Source of the DNA: Pseudomonadota bacterium
GTDB taxonomy: Bacteria > Pseudomonadota > Alphaproteobacteria > Rhodospirillales > 2-02-FULL-58-16
Direction of reading: 5' to 3'
NCBI GenBank assembly: GCA_022572335.1
Contig: JACZWD010000026.1
Span: 1 to 17,937 of the forward strand
DNA length: 17,937 bases
The notes under the pieces are model-generated. The model did not search any database, was not told the DNA's origin, and saw only the letters and a list, made by a program, of their open reading frames with translations. Numbering within the stretch: the stretch's first letter is position 1; each line of letters opens with the position of its first letter. Made by a program: the position numbers and the translations under genes. Of the stretch, positions 6,716 to 13,801 are shown piece by piece.

Positions 6716-7552
6716 GTGGATATTTCGTTCGCATCATGGAATGTGGAGGCCTTCGGCGGCGGACGCCGCGGCATGAGGGAGACGAAGGCGCAGGTCAAGC
6801 AGCGAACCCTGCGATGCGTCGATCGCATGGCGCAGGTCGACCCGGACATTTTCGGCATTTACGAGGTGGTCGGTAAATACGTTTTCGACGACTTCATGAA
6901 GAAGATGCCGAATCACGTCTTTTTCCTGACCGAGGATGTGGGCGTTCAGGAAGTGCTCGTCGGCGTCAAAAGGAAATTCGCCGCCTTCATCACCCAGAGA
7001 TCAGGCTTCAAGTCGAAGGTGCGGAGCCTACGCCCGGGGGCATTGACCACGATCCGGGTAGGGGCCGAATACGTCAATTTCCTGTTCCTGCATCTGAAGT
7101 CGGGCCCGGACCCCAGATCATGGGGGTTGCGGTACGACATGATCGAGCATGTCAACAACCTGAAGAAATCGCTGGACAAACGTGAGGGTCCGGGCGGCCG
7201 GGCGAACTTCATCGCGCTCGGTGACCTGAACACAATGGGATACGGCCTGAAGCGAAGGGGCGAGAACCTGGACGGGAAAACCGAGATAGAGATTATGGAA
7301 AAACAGATCAAGCTGCGGAAATTGAAGCGCTTGAAAAAGGACCACGAAAACGCCTGGTGGGGCGGCGGGAGAATCGGCCCAAGCAATCTCGATCACGTCC
7401 TCGCCGCCGAGCACCTCGACTTTGTTGATCAAGGCGGCGCCGAAATCCGCGTACTCGGGTGGCCGGAAAAAAATACCAAGGCTCAGCAACGGGCCTGGAT
7501 CGACAAATTCTCGGATCACGGCATTCTCACCGGCGTCCTGCGGATACCGTAG
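6716..7552 (+). CDS. Endonuclease/exonuclease/phosphatase (EEP) superfamily protein
   Basis: A 278-residue protein with the EEP-fold motif series in order: SWNVEAFG (Asn9), IYEV (Glu50, the metal ligand), LHLKSG (His126), ALGDLNTMG (Asp170, Asn172), SNLDHVLA (Asp226) and SDHGIL (Asp267, His268). All catalytic residues are kept, so it is probably an active metal-dependent phosphodiesterase or phosphatase; the substrate could be nucleic acid, an inositol phosphate or a lipid. There is no signal peptide. A Lys/Arg-rich segment (residues 178-210) between motifs could bind nucleic acid. The GTG start is set by GGGGAGG at 6704-6710, five bases upstream. It forms a pair with the lipoprotein gene 69 bases downstream, which has the same type of ribosome site. 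Its codon use is less GC-extreme than the flanking genes, suggesting transfer. Confidence 0.8.
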   Translation: MDISFASWNVEAFGGGRRGMRETKAQVKQRTLRCVDRMAQVDPDIFGIYEVVGKYVFDDFMKKMPNHVFFLTEDVGVQEVLVGVKRKFAAFITQRSGFKSKVRSLRPGALTTIRVGAEYVNFLFLHLKSGPDPRSWGLRYDMIEHVNNLKKSLDKREGPGGRANFIALGDLNTMGYGLKRRGENLDGKTEIEIMEKQIKLRKLKRLKKDHENAWWGGGRIGPSNLDHVLAAEHLDFVDQGGAEIRVLGWPEKNTKAQQRAWIDKFSDHGILTGVLRIP

Positions 7553-7621
7553 GGACGGGGGAACGGCGGGCTCAGGCCCAACGGGAGCCGGGGTCGGACG
7601 TCCGCACACGGGGAGGGAACG

Positions 7622-9025
7622 ATGAGGAAATCCATTCAGCGGCAGGGGCCGATGCTTGCGGCTTTGATGGCTGTGCTGACGCTCGCCGGCTGCGCGCAGT
7701 TGGAGATCGCCGACCGTGCGGTCGCTTACAACAAGGCGGTCGAGGACGCCAGCAACCGGATGCTGGTCCTCAACATCATCCGCGCCAAGAAGCGTTATCC
7801 ACTCTATTTCACAGATTTTACGAAAATCAGCGGTGACGTGCCTCTGTCCGGGACCTTTTCGCTATCGATTCCGTTTGGCGGTGACGGGGCGAGCAACTTC
7901 GTTTTCAGCCCGCAGTCGACCGTAAAGAGCGGGATAAGCTTCGACATGGTGGTGCAGAACAAGCAGGAATTCATGCTGGGCATCATAACCCCGGTGAGTC
8001 TGGACACGTATGACTTTTATTTCCGCCAAGGTCGGCCCAAAGCCACGTTGTTTCACGTTTTCGTCCGGGAGATAGAACTGAGGAACGGTATGCGGGAAAA
8101 GATCGACACGGCCTTCAAGTTAGCGTGCGAGAACAACCGGAAGGCAGGCGTCACAGACTTGCTTTGCGAGTTAGCCGAAAAAGAAGAGATACAAGGAAAG
8201 CCCTGTAAAATAAAAATCGCCGCAGCGAACAAGGACAACGACCCATATGTAAATGCACCACCTAATATTTGCCGGTTTCTGAGATTCCAGAACCTTTATT
8301 GGAAACTTCGCGTCCTGGATGCCGAATTTAAAATCGTTCCGAATCCCAAGGCAAAGGTCATCAAAACCACTACCACTCAGGTAGGTGGTTTGATGACTAC
8401 CGAAAAAGACAAGAAGCCAGTTATAATATGGACGCCGAAGCTGAAAGCGGAAACAACGGAGACCAAGCCCGGCGGTTCTGACGCTGTTTGCTTATCGGTG
8501 CGCGAAGATGTGAAAAACCTGTTCAGTCCAATTAAAGGCAGCCCCTGTGATGATACGCCCTCGGCCGACGATGCAGAAAAGGGCGAGGCAGCAAATGACA
8601 AGGCAAAGAACGACAAGGCAAAAAACAGCAAGGCAAAAAACGGCAACGCGAAACCTGCCAAGCGAAAAGAACCTTCCATAACGCTCAAGCTGCGTTCACC
8701 AGAATCGATGATTTACTACCTTGGGGAAGTGACCCGGGTTCAGAACCGGAAGCACGAGGAAGACACACCGCGTTACGTCCCCAAGGTGATTTTCGGCCCC
8801 GAAAAGAGTCGGGCTAAAGGCCCTCTGTTCCAGCTCATTAAGGGATCACCTGGACCGGAAGGTGCCACGGTAACCGTCAGCCATGAAGGCGAAACATATT
8901 ATATACCGCGTGAGAAATACGGGAGTTCGATGGGAGTCCTCACGCTGATTTCCACAATTCTGGCGACCCACAAGAAGGGCAAGGAACTGCCGACTACACC
9001 ATCCGTCAGGATCATCGGCGGTTAG
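7622..9025 (+). CDS. Large predicted lipoprotein of unknown function
   Basis: The 467-residue product begins with a lipoprotein signal (MLAALMAVLTLAGC, lipobox LAGC with the lipidated Cys at residue 23), so it should be anchored in the outer membrane or at the cell surface. The next 130 residues (NRMLVLNIIRAKKRYPLYFTDF, then SGTFSLSIPFGGD) resemble a widespread uncharacterised lipoprotein family that I recall in proteobacteria but cannot name. Residues 322-345 are a Lys/Asn/Ala repeat tract encoded by a 15-base tandem repeat, probably a flexible linker. The conserved C-terminal part follows (SPESMIYYLGEVTRV, GETYYIPREKYGSSMGVLTLI). GGAGG at 7612-7616 supports the ATG. AT-rich codons are common from 8100 to 8900, unlike the rest of the window, suggesting horizontal origin. 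It is paired with the EEP gene upstream. Confidence 0.75.
   Translation: MRKSIQRQGPMLAALMAVLTLAGCAQLEIADRAVAYNKAVEDASNRMLVLNIIRAKKRYPLYFTDFTKISGDVPLSGTFSLSIPFGGDGASNFVFSPQSTVKSGISFDMVVQNKQEFMLGIITPVSLDTYDFYFRQGRPKATLFHVFVREIELRNGMREKIDTAFKLACENNRKAGVTDLLCELAEKEEIQGKPCKIKIAAANKDNDPYVNAPPNICRFLRFQNLYWKLRVLDAEFKIVPNPKAKVIKTTTTQVGGLMTTEKDKKPVIIWTPKLKAETTETKPGGSDAVCLSVREDVKNLFSPIKGSPCDDTPSADDAEKGEAANDKAKNDKAKNSKAKNGNAKPAKRKEPSITLKLRSPESMIYYLGEVTRVQNRKHEEDTPRYVPKVIFGPEKSRAKGPLFQLIKGSPGPEGATVTVSHEGETYYIPREKYGSSMGVLTLISTILATHKKGKELPTTPSVRIIGG
8594..8653 (+). repeat. Four 15-base tandem repeats inside the lipoprotein gene
   Basis: Four units at 8594, 8609, 8624 and 8639 encode NDKAK, NDKAK, NSKAK and NGNAK. 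The third and fourth units are more diverged. The length is a multiple of three, so unit gain or loss would change linker length without a frameshift. Confidence 0.85.
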
Positions 9026-9171
9026 CCCGTTCCACTTCCCTGGTCGGGCGGGCGTGGATTCCGGAGTCGGACGACCGCAGGCGGGTCCGGCGCTGGCCGC
9101 CAAGGTCAAGGCCGGCCTCGTCGCGCGCAACATGCGGTCCCGGTAGATCGCGGCCGGTATCGGCCGTGCCG
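9026..9171. other. Convergent intergenic gap
   Basis: A short GC-rich gap between the converging lipoprotein and ATP-grasp genes. I see no gene, no clear intrinsic terminator and no repeat in it. GC content returns here to the window's usual high level. Confidence 0.4.
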
Positions 9172-10431
9172 TCAGCCCCCCGGCACACCGGCGGGCGCGA
9201 TGTCGAAACGAAGCCGGCGGTGGGCCTCGCGCAGGGCCGCCTCGGCGGCGGCGGGATCGTCGGCCCCGGCGAAGATGAAGCCCAAGTAGCGGTATCCCTC
9301 GGGCGGCGGAACGACCGGGTGGCCCACCGGGATACTGATGGTCACGTCGTCTATGCCGGGAACCGCGCGGGCTTCGGCGAGGCCCTGCACCTGGCGCAGG
9401 ATGCCGGCCTCGGGCGTAGGGATCATCATGACCCCGGCCGCCCGCTTCTCCCGTTCCACGGACTCGATGGGCAGCCCGAGGGCGTGGCGGAGGATCAGCT
9501 CCTCGAGGCGGACGCCGGCGCCGAACCTGAGGACGCGCGCGCACAGGCCGCCGATGGACCGCGCCGCGGCCTCCACCAGCCAGTGGCCGCGGTCGTTGAT
9601 GCGCAACTCCGCATGGACCGGCCCGTCGCGCAGTCCAAGGGCGGCCAGGGCCTTCGCCGTGGTCGCGATGATGCCGCGCTGCTCGTCGGCGGGCAGGCGC
9701 GACGGCGTCGTGTAGAGGGTTTCCTCGAAGAACGGGCCTTCCAGCGGATCGGGCTTGTCGAACAGGGCGAGCACGGTCAGGCGGCCGCCCCGCAAAAGCC
9801 CCTCGACCGCCACCTCCGCCCCCGGGATGTATTCCTCGACGAGGATGCGGTCGGTGCCATAGGTCCCGGCGTCGGGCTGGGTCAAGATATGGGCGATGCG
9901 GCGGAACGCCGCCCGGAAGGCCCGGGCATCGTCGGCGCGGATGACGCCGCGGCCGGCCGACAGGGCGAGCGGCTTGAGCACGCACGGATAGACCGCCGCC
10001 GCGGCGGCGGGCGCCGGATCGTCATCGACGGAAACCACGGTGAACCAGGGCGAGGGCAGGCCGCTGTTGGCCAGGCGGGTCCGCAGGCGGTACTTGTCGC
10101 GCGTCGCCGCCACCGACTCCGGCGTGTTGTGGGGCAGGCCGAGGGCCTGGGACGCTTCGGCGGCCAGCGGGACGGGCTCGTCGTCCACCGGGACGATGGC
10201 TTGCAGGGGATAGTCGCGGGCATAGGCGCGGATCTGCGCGACGCCCTTTTCAAGGTCGGTGAAATCGAGGGTGACCGTTTTGCCCTCGGCGAATTGTTCC
10301 AGGACCTGGCGTCGGTTCGAGCCGACGGCGACGTCGACGCCGAGCCGGCGGGCGGCGTCGAGGAAATCGCCGACCCGGTAGGACGTGGTGGGAACCAGCA
10401 ACAGCAGCCGCCCCATGGCCTCAACGGTCAT
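9172..10431 (-). CDS. ATP-grasp ligase (L-amino-acid-ligase-like)
   Basis: The 419-residue protein has a Rossmann-like N-terminal preATP domain (residues 7-100), an ATP-grasp core and a C-terminal extension. In the core are RDKYRLR (Lys113), VLKPLALSAGRGV (Lys153 and glycine loop), LVEEYIPG (Glu199, Glu200), HAELRI (Glu275) and the Mg-binding EAAARSIGG (Glu287, Arg291). The C-terminus (AAGVMMIPTPEAGILRQV, then YRYLGFIFAGADDP) resembles the C-terminal domain of bacterial L-amino acid ligases, which join a carboxylate to an amine using ATP. It lies 38 bases downstream of the CCAEP-tail radical SAM gene on the same strand, so they are probably co-transcribed. It may act on the same small molecule, or on a peptide. 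A start at the next ATG (10416) is possible; neither ribosome site is strong. Confidence 0.8.
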   Translation of the reverse strand: MTVEAMGRLLLLVPTTSYRVGDFLDAARRLGVDVAVGSNRRQVLEQFAEGKTVTLDFTDLEKGVAQIRAYARDYPLQAIVPVDDEPVPLAAEASQALGLPHNTPESVAATRDKYRLRTRLANSGLPSPWFTVVSVDDDPAPAAAAAVYPCVLKPLALSAGRGVIRADDARAFRAAFRRIAHILTQPDAGTYGTDRILVEEYIPGAEVAVEGLLRGGRLTVLALFDKPDPLEGPFFEETLYTTPSRLPADEQRGIIATTAKALAALGLRDGPVHAELRINDRGHWLVEAAARSIGGLCARVLRFGAGVRLEELILRHALGLPIESVEREKRAAGVMMIPTPEAGILRQVQGLAEARAVPGIDDVTISIPVGHPVVPPPEGYRYLGFIFAGADDPAAAEAALREAHRRLRFDIAPAGVPGG

Positions 10432-10469
10432 CCATCCCCCGCCGCGGGTTCATCACGCCCACGCCGGCG

Positions 10470-11864
10470 CTAAATGCGCGCGAACTGACCGGACGTGGGC
10501 TCGGCGCAGCAATACCAGGGCTCGCTGAGATGTGGAGGGCAGGCCTCGGCGTGCCGGCGAACGGGCGCCGGCGCGGCCGGCAGGCCCAGGGCGTCGCGGC
10601 CGAGACGCCAGATCCTCTCGAACACATCGTGCCGGCCGGCGTCCTCGCCCTCTTCGACGACCCGCGCCACTTTTTCCCACAACCCATCGACCCGCGGATC
10701 GGGATTGGACCAGCGGTAACTTAAGGCGTCCGCGTCGAAGTCGCCGAGATGGGCCTGCAGTTCCGGCACCCGCAGAAGCCACGATCCCCTGGGCAGGAGC
10801 AGCCGGATGCCAAGCTGAATCGGCGCCACGTGGGCGACCAGGTCGAGCTCGGCGACCAGGTTGAGCAGATCCAGATAGCCCTCCAGGGTGGTCCACGGCA
10901 TGAACGGGATGAAGGTCGGCGACAGGGTCAGGCCGGCGTCCCGGGTGAGCCCGACCACACGGATGAAATCGGCCCGCGTATGGCCCTTGTCCAACAGCCC
11001 GAGGACGCGGTCGTCCACGGATTCGACCGCCGTGGTGACGAAAACGCAGCCGGTCTGGGCGAGGGTCCCCAGATGGCGGGCATGGTCGAGCAGGTGCTCG
11101 ACCTTGATCGTGACGTCATAGGTGAGCCGGGGGAATTCCCCGTTCAACGCCTCCACCAGCCGCATGGCGTGGCCGACGCCGTTGAAGAAATCCGGATCTC
11201 CGAAGGTGATGTGGCCGGCCCCCGCGGCAACCTGCCGGCGCACGTCCTCCATCACCGTGTCCAGTTGCACGATGCGGAACCGTCCGCCGTAGACCGGGAC
11301 CACCGGGCAGTGCCGGCACACGTGCTTGCAGCCCCGGCTCGCCTCCGTGTACCCGGCCGTGCGGCGCCCGCCGTTCCCCGTTTCCAGATGGGCGTAGCGT
11401 TCGAGCGGCGGCAGGCCGGCGCGGTCGGGAACGCGGAACCGTTGCTTGGCAAGGGAGATCAGGGGCTCGCTCTGGGCCTGCCGGGACGGCGCGCCGTTCG
11501 CCGAGAGCCGTTCATACAGGCTCACCAGGCCGCTTTCGAACTCGCCGCCGAGGATGGTCCCGCCACCGAGCCGGCGCAGGAAATCCTCGTTCAGCGGCGC
11601 GTACAGGCCGTAGAAGCAGACGTGCGCCGTGGGATTGAGGCGTTTAAGCCTGGGCACGAGGGCGCCCGCCAACCGGGTGGCGGTGTGCATGGGCAGGTAG
11701 ACGGCGATCAGGCCCGCGTCGCGCACCGCCTGTTCGTCCAGGTCGTCGACGGCCAGATCGTTGCAGGTGACCGACGCCCCGGCCTCGCGCAGCCACGCCG
11801 CCGGCGACGCCAGCCCGAACGGCTGATGGCCAAGATCATAGGTGGACAGAAGGACGACGTTCAT
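10470..11864 (-). CDS. Radical SAM protein with B12-binding-like N-domain and CCAEP tail
   Basis: The 464-residue protein has a Rossmann-like, cobalamin-binding-type N-terminal domain (residues 1-120) that lacks an obvious DxHxxG motif. The radical SAM core follows, with the [4Fe-4S] ligands Cys179, Cys183 and Cys186 (RGCKHVCRHCP) and the downstream strand motif ITFGDPDFF. The C-terminus ends in EPWYCCAEPTSGQFARI. This matches, from memory, the NCBI family called CUAEP/CCAEP-tail radical SAM (seleno)protein, where the first Cys may be selenocysteine. Here both codons are TGC, so this is the Cys form. Such enzymes cleave S-adenosylmethionine to start radical chemistry; the substrate is not known to me. 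It lies between the NifU gene (gap 63 bases upstream) and the ATP-grasp gene (gap 38 bases downstream), all on the same strand. The ATG has only a weak GGTGAG before it. Confidence 0.85.
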   Translation of the reverse strand: MNVVLLSTYDLGHQPFGLASPAAWLREAGASVTCNDLAVDDLDEQAVRDAGLIAVYLPMHTATRLAGALVPRLKRLNPTAHVCFYGLYAPLNEDFLRRLGGGTILGGEFESGLVSLYERLSANGAPSRQAQSEPLISLAKQRFRVPDRAGLPPLERYAHLETGNGGRRTAGYTEASRGCKHVCRHCPVVPVYGGRFRIVQLDTVMEDVRRQVAAGAGHITFGDPDFFNGVGHAMRLVEALNGEFPRLTYDVTIKVEHLLDHARHLGTLAQTGCVFVTTAVESVDDRVLGLLDKGHTRADFIRVVGLTRDAGLTLSPTFIPFMPWTTLEGYLDLLNLVAELDLVAHVAPIQLGIRLLLPRGSWLLRVPELQAHLGDFDADALSYRWSNPDPRVDGLWEKVARVVEEGEDAGRHDVFERIWRLGRDALGLPAAPAPVRRHAEACPPHLSEPWYCCAEPTSGQFARI

Positions 11865-11927
11865 TGCGGCTCACCCGCGCCCGGTGGCGGCGCGCGCCGG
11901 AATCGGAACAGGCTCACGGCCGGCCCG

Positions 11928-12776
11928 TTAAAACGGGCTGCCGCCGCCCTTGCCCGGCTGGTAATAGGGGTTGCTCCCTCCGGCGTGGTCGGTCACGTCG
12001 AGCACGGCGGTGATATTCGGCACCGCCCGCTTGATCTCCGTCTCGATCCCCTGTTTGAGCGTCACGTCCGCCATGCCGCACCCCTGGCAGCCGCCCTCGA
12101 GGCGGATGTAGACGGTGTCGTTCTGGACATCGACCAGGGAGATATGCCCGCCATGGGACGCCACGGACGGGTTGACGCGCTCGTCCAGCAGGGCCTGGAT
12201 CAGTTTGCCCTCGGGCGTTTCCAGGCCGGGCTTGGGTATGGCGTCCCGGTAATCGCTGACCCCGGTGACCTCGGGAACGTAATGGCGCAGCATGTTCTCG
12301 ATCCCGTCCTTCAGGCCGGTGCCGGAGCCGATCATTTCCAGGAGGACGACGCCGTCCTTGAAACCGCGGTAGATGACGTCGCCGCCATCCTGGGCCGCCG
12401 CCGGGCGGATGCGGGTGTCGATCAGGTCCTTGATCTTGGCCGCGATCTCGCTGTCCTCTCCGGTATCGTCGGGGACGTCCGCCCCCTGTTCCGCGACGAC
12501 GGCCGGTCCGCCGGCGGTGAAATGCTCCATGATGATGCCGAGGATGAGCGGCTTCAGGGCCGTCCAGTCCGTGTCGTCCCGTTTCTTGACGGTGACGGAC
12601 TGGGGGTCGAAAAACACGCTGGTGACGCCGTCCACCTCGAAGATGCGTTGGGCCAGGGGCGACCCCGCGGACGATTCCGCATCCGCGAAATGGGCCGTAC
12701 CCGAAGGCAGGACAGGCTGCCCCGGCAGGAACTTCAGGGCGTCCTGGTCGGCCAGGGCCTCGGTCTGGATGAACAT
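11928..12776 (-). CDS. Two-domain NifU family iron-sulfur protein
   Basis: The ATG at 12776 has GGAGGT at 12783-12788, six bases upstream, so the longer open frame is not used. The 282-residue protein contains an Nfu N-terminal domain (residues 1-90, FIQTEALADQDALKFLPG and FEVDGVTSVFF) and then two NifU C-type domains. The first (residues 112-175, IRPAAAQDGGDVIYRGFKDG) resembles the usual Nfu scaffold domain but has lost the CxxC: GSGTG stands where family members have a segment with two Cys. The second (residues 190-262) carries GGCQGCGMAD with Cys230 and Cys233. Nfu proteins carry and hand over [4Fe-4S] clusters. Typical Nfu is about 185-190 residues, so this looks like a fusion or duplication. 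It heads the radical SAM/ATP-grasp run and may supply the cluster to that enzyme. Confidence 0.85.
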   Translation of the reverse strand: MFIQTEALADQDALKFLPGQPVLPSGTAHFADAESSAGSPLAQRIFEVDGVTSVFFDPQSVTVKKRDDTDWTALKPLILGIIMEHFTAGGPAVVAEQGADVPDDTGEDSEIAAKIKDLIDTRIRPAAAQDGGDVIYRGFKDGVVLLEMIGSGTGLKDGIENMLRHYVPEVTGVSDYRDAIPKPGLETPEGKLIQALLDERVNPSVASHGGHISLVDVQNDTVYIRLEGGCQGCGMADVTLKQGIETEIKRAVPNITAVLDVTDHAGGSNPYYQPGKGGGSPF

Positions 12777-12969
12777 GGTGGCACCTCCTCCTAAACGGCT
12801 GTGGGGCCCCCTCAATATAGGCAAAAACCCCGGCGATGCCCGTTTTAAATTTCCCGCCGCCCGGTGGAAAGGGGGCCGGAAGGCAGGCGGCGCGGGCATC
12901 CCGCCGATGGCCGGGCGGGCGCCGGTCAGGGGGACTTTTTTCCGGGGAGTTAGGGGCGCGGCGCCGGGG
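12777..12969. other. Intergenic region upstream of the NifU gene
   Basis: These 193 bases separate the NifU and isomerase genes, both on the minus strand. The AGGAGGT ribosome site of the NifU gene is at its left end. No gene, repeat or clear promoter was recognised. The gap is long enough for the NifU/radical SAM/ATP-grasp run to have its own promoter. Confidence 0.4.
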
Positions 12970-13569
12970 TCATGTGCCGGCCAGCGCCCTGTCCAGGAAA
13001 TCGAGCCGGTCCTGGCCCCAGAACATCTGGTCGTCGAAGACGTAGGTGGGCGCGCCGAACACGCCGCGGTCGATGGCTTCGGCGGTGTTGGCCTTGTATT
13101 CGGCGGCCACCGGTTCGCTTTCGGCCGCCTGCAGCAGGGCGTCGCCGTCCATGCCGATCTCGCCGGCGATGGTCCTGAGGGTCCCGGTGTCGGCGATGTT
13201 CCGTTCCTCGACCCAGACCGCCTTCAGGATGGCGTTGGTCAGCCCGCCGCAATCCTGATCGCCCTTTTTGGCCGCGATCACCATGCCCGCCGCCGGCCAC
13301 TCGGCGGCCGGGAAGTACTGGGGTTGCAAATTCAGCGGCATCCCGAGGAAGTCCCGCCAGCGTGCCAGTTCCACCAGGCGGTAGGCCTGGCGCTGGGGCG
13401 CGCGCTTGCCCAACGGCAGGCCGCCCGAGACGGGGAAGACCTCCTGCAGGCTTACCGGCTTGTGATCGATGGCCGCCCCGTGACGGCGGGCCGTTTCCTC
13501 CAGCCGGACGCCGCCCAGATAGGTCCAGGGCGAGTTGAGGGCATAATAGTACGCGATGGTCCCGGTCAT
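12970..13569 (-). CDS. 2-hydroxychromene-2-carboxylate isomerase-like (DsbA/kappa-GST fold) protein
   Basis: The 199-residue protein starts IAYYYALNSPWTYLGG, with Ser13-Pro in the place of the catalytic SPY/SPW motif of the HCCA isomerase and kappa-glutathione-transferase group. Near the C-terminus GVFGAPTYVFDDQMFWGQDR is the conserved cis-Pro loop and the following strand of this family. The middle is the usual helical insert. Members bind glutathione and catalyse cis-trans isomerisation in aromatic breakdown, but many homologues are general glutathione-dependent enzymes, and no aromatic-degradation genes are near. There is no signal peptide, so it is cytoplasmic. It is on the same strand as the downstream NifU gene, separated by about 190 bases. 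Family confidence is high; exact substrate unknown. Confidence 0.85.
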   Translation of the reverse strand: MTGTIAYYYALNSPWTYLGGVRLEETARRHGAAIDHKPVSLQEVFPVSGGLPLGKRAPQRQAYRLVELARWRDFLGMPLNLQPQYFPAAEWPAAGMVIAAKKGDQDCGGLTNAILKAVWVEERNIADTGTLRTIAGEIGMDGDALLQAAESEPVAAEYKANTAEAIDRGVFGAPTYVFDDQMFWGQDRLDFLDRALAGT

Positions 13570-13626
13570 GGCCGCCTTCCCTGTGCGAGTTCCCGGCGGC
13601 GCATGATGGCCATTGCGCGCGCCGCG

Positions 13627-13731
13627 TCAAGGGGCGGGATTACGGCCCGGCTCCTGCGCGGCGGCGGGGGCCAGTGCGAAGACGACGAACGCCAGAACGG
13701 CTGTTACCCGTGGACCCGACATGCGCACCAT
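13627..13731 (-). CDS. Possible 34-residue secreted peptide
   Basis: A very small frame starts MVRMSGPRVTAVLAFVVFAL and ends in APAAAQEPGRNPAP. It has the form of a complete signal peptide (two Arg, a hydrophobic core, AAAQ cleavage-like site) with only about eight residues after it. Alternative in-frame ATGs are at 13743 and 13722. It sits between the isomerase and the LhgO-like gene, both on the minus strand. It could be a real short secreted peptide, the stump of a longer secreted protein, or chance in GC-rich sequence. No ribosome site is strong enough to decide. Confidence 0.3.
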   Translation of the reverse strand: MVRMSGPRVTAVLAFVVFALAPAAAQEPGRNPAP

Positions 13732-13801
13732 CCGTGATTCCATTTGGTGCGTATCCCGTTGGAACGCAACGGGGGGCCGGTTGGGACAGGGGAAGTCGGC
13801 T

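Noticed and set aside
7471..7485. ATACCAAGG inside the EEP gene as another element A end
   Set aside because: Only nine bases match and it is within well-supported coding sequence; most likely chance.
10470..10520. Selenocysteine in the radical SAM tail
   Set aside because: The codons were read on the minus strand and both are TGC, so no TGA recoding is needed here.
10749..12794. Very long + strand open frame (about 680 codons)
   Set aside because: It lies antisense to the radical SAM and NifU genes, which have clear motifs; its translation is Gly/Arg/Asp/Gln-rich with no recognisable domain, typical of a high-GC antisense shadow.
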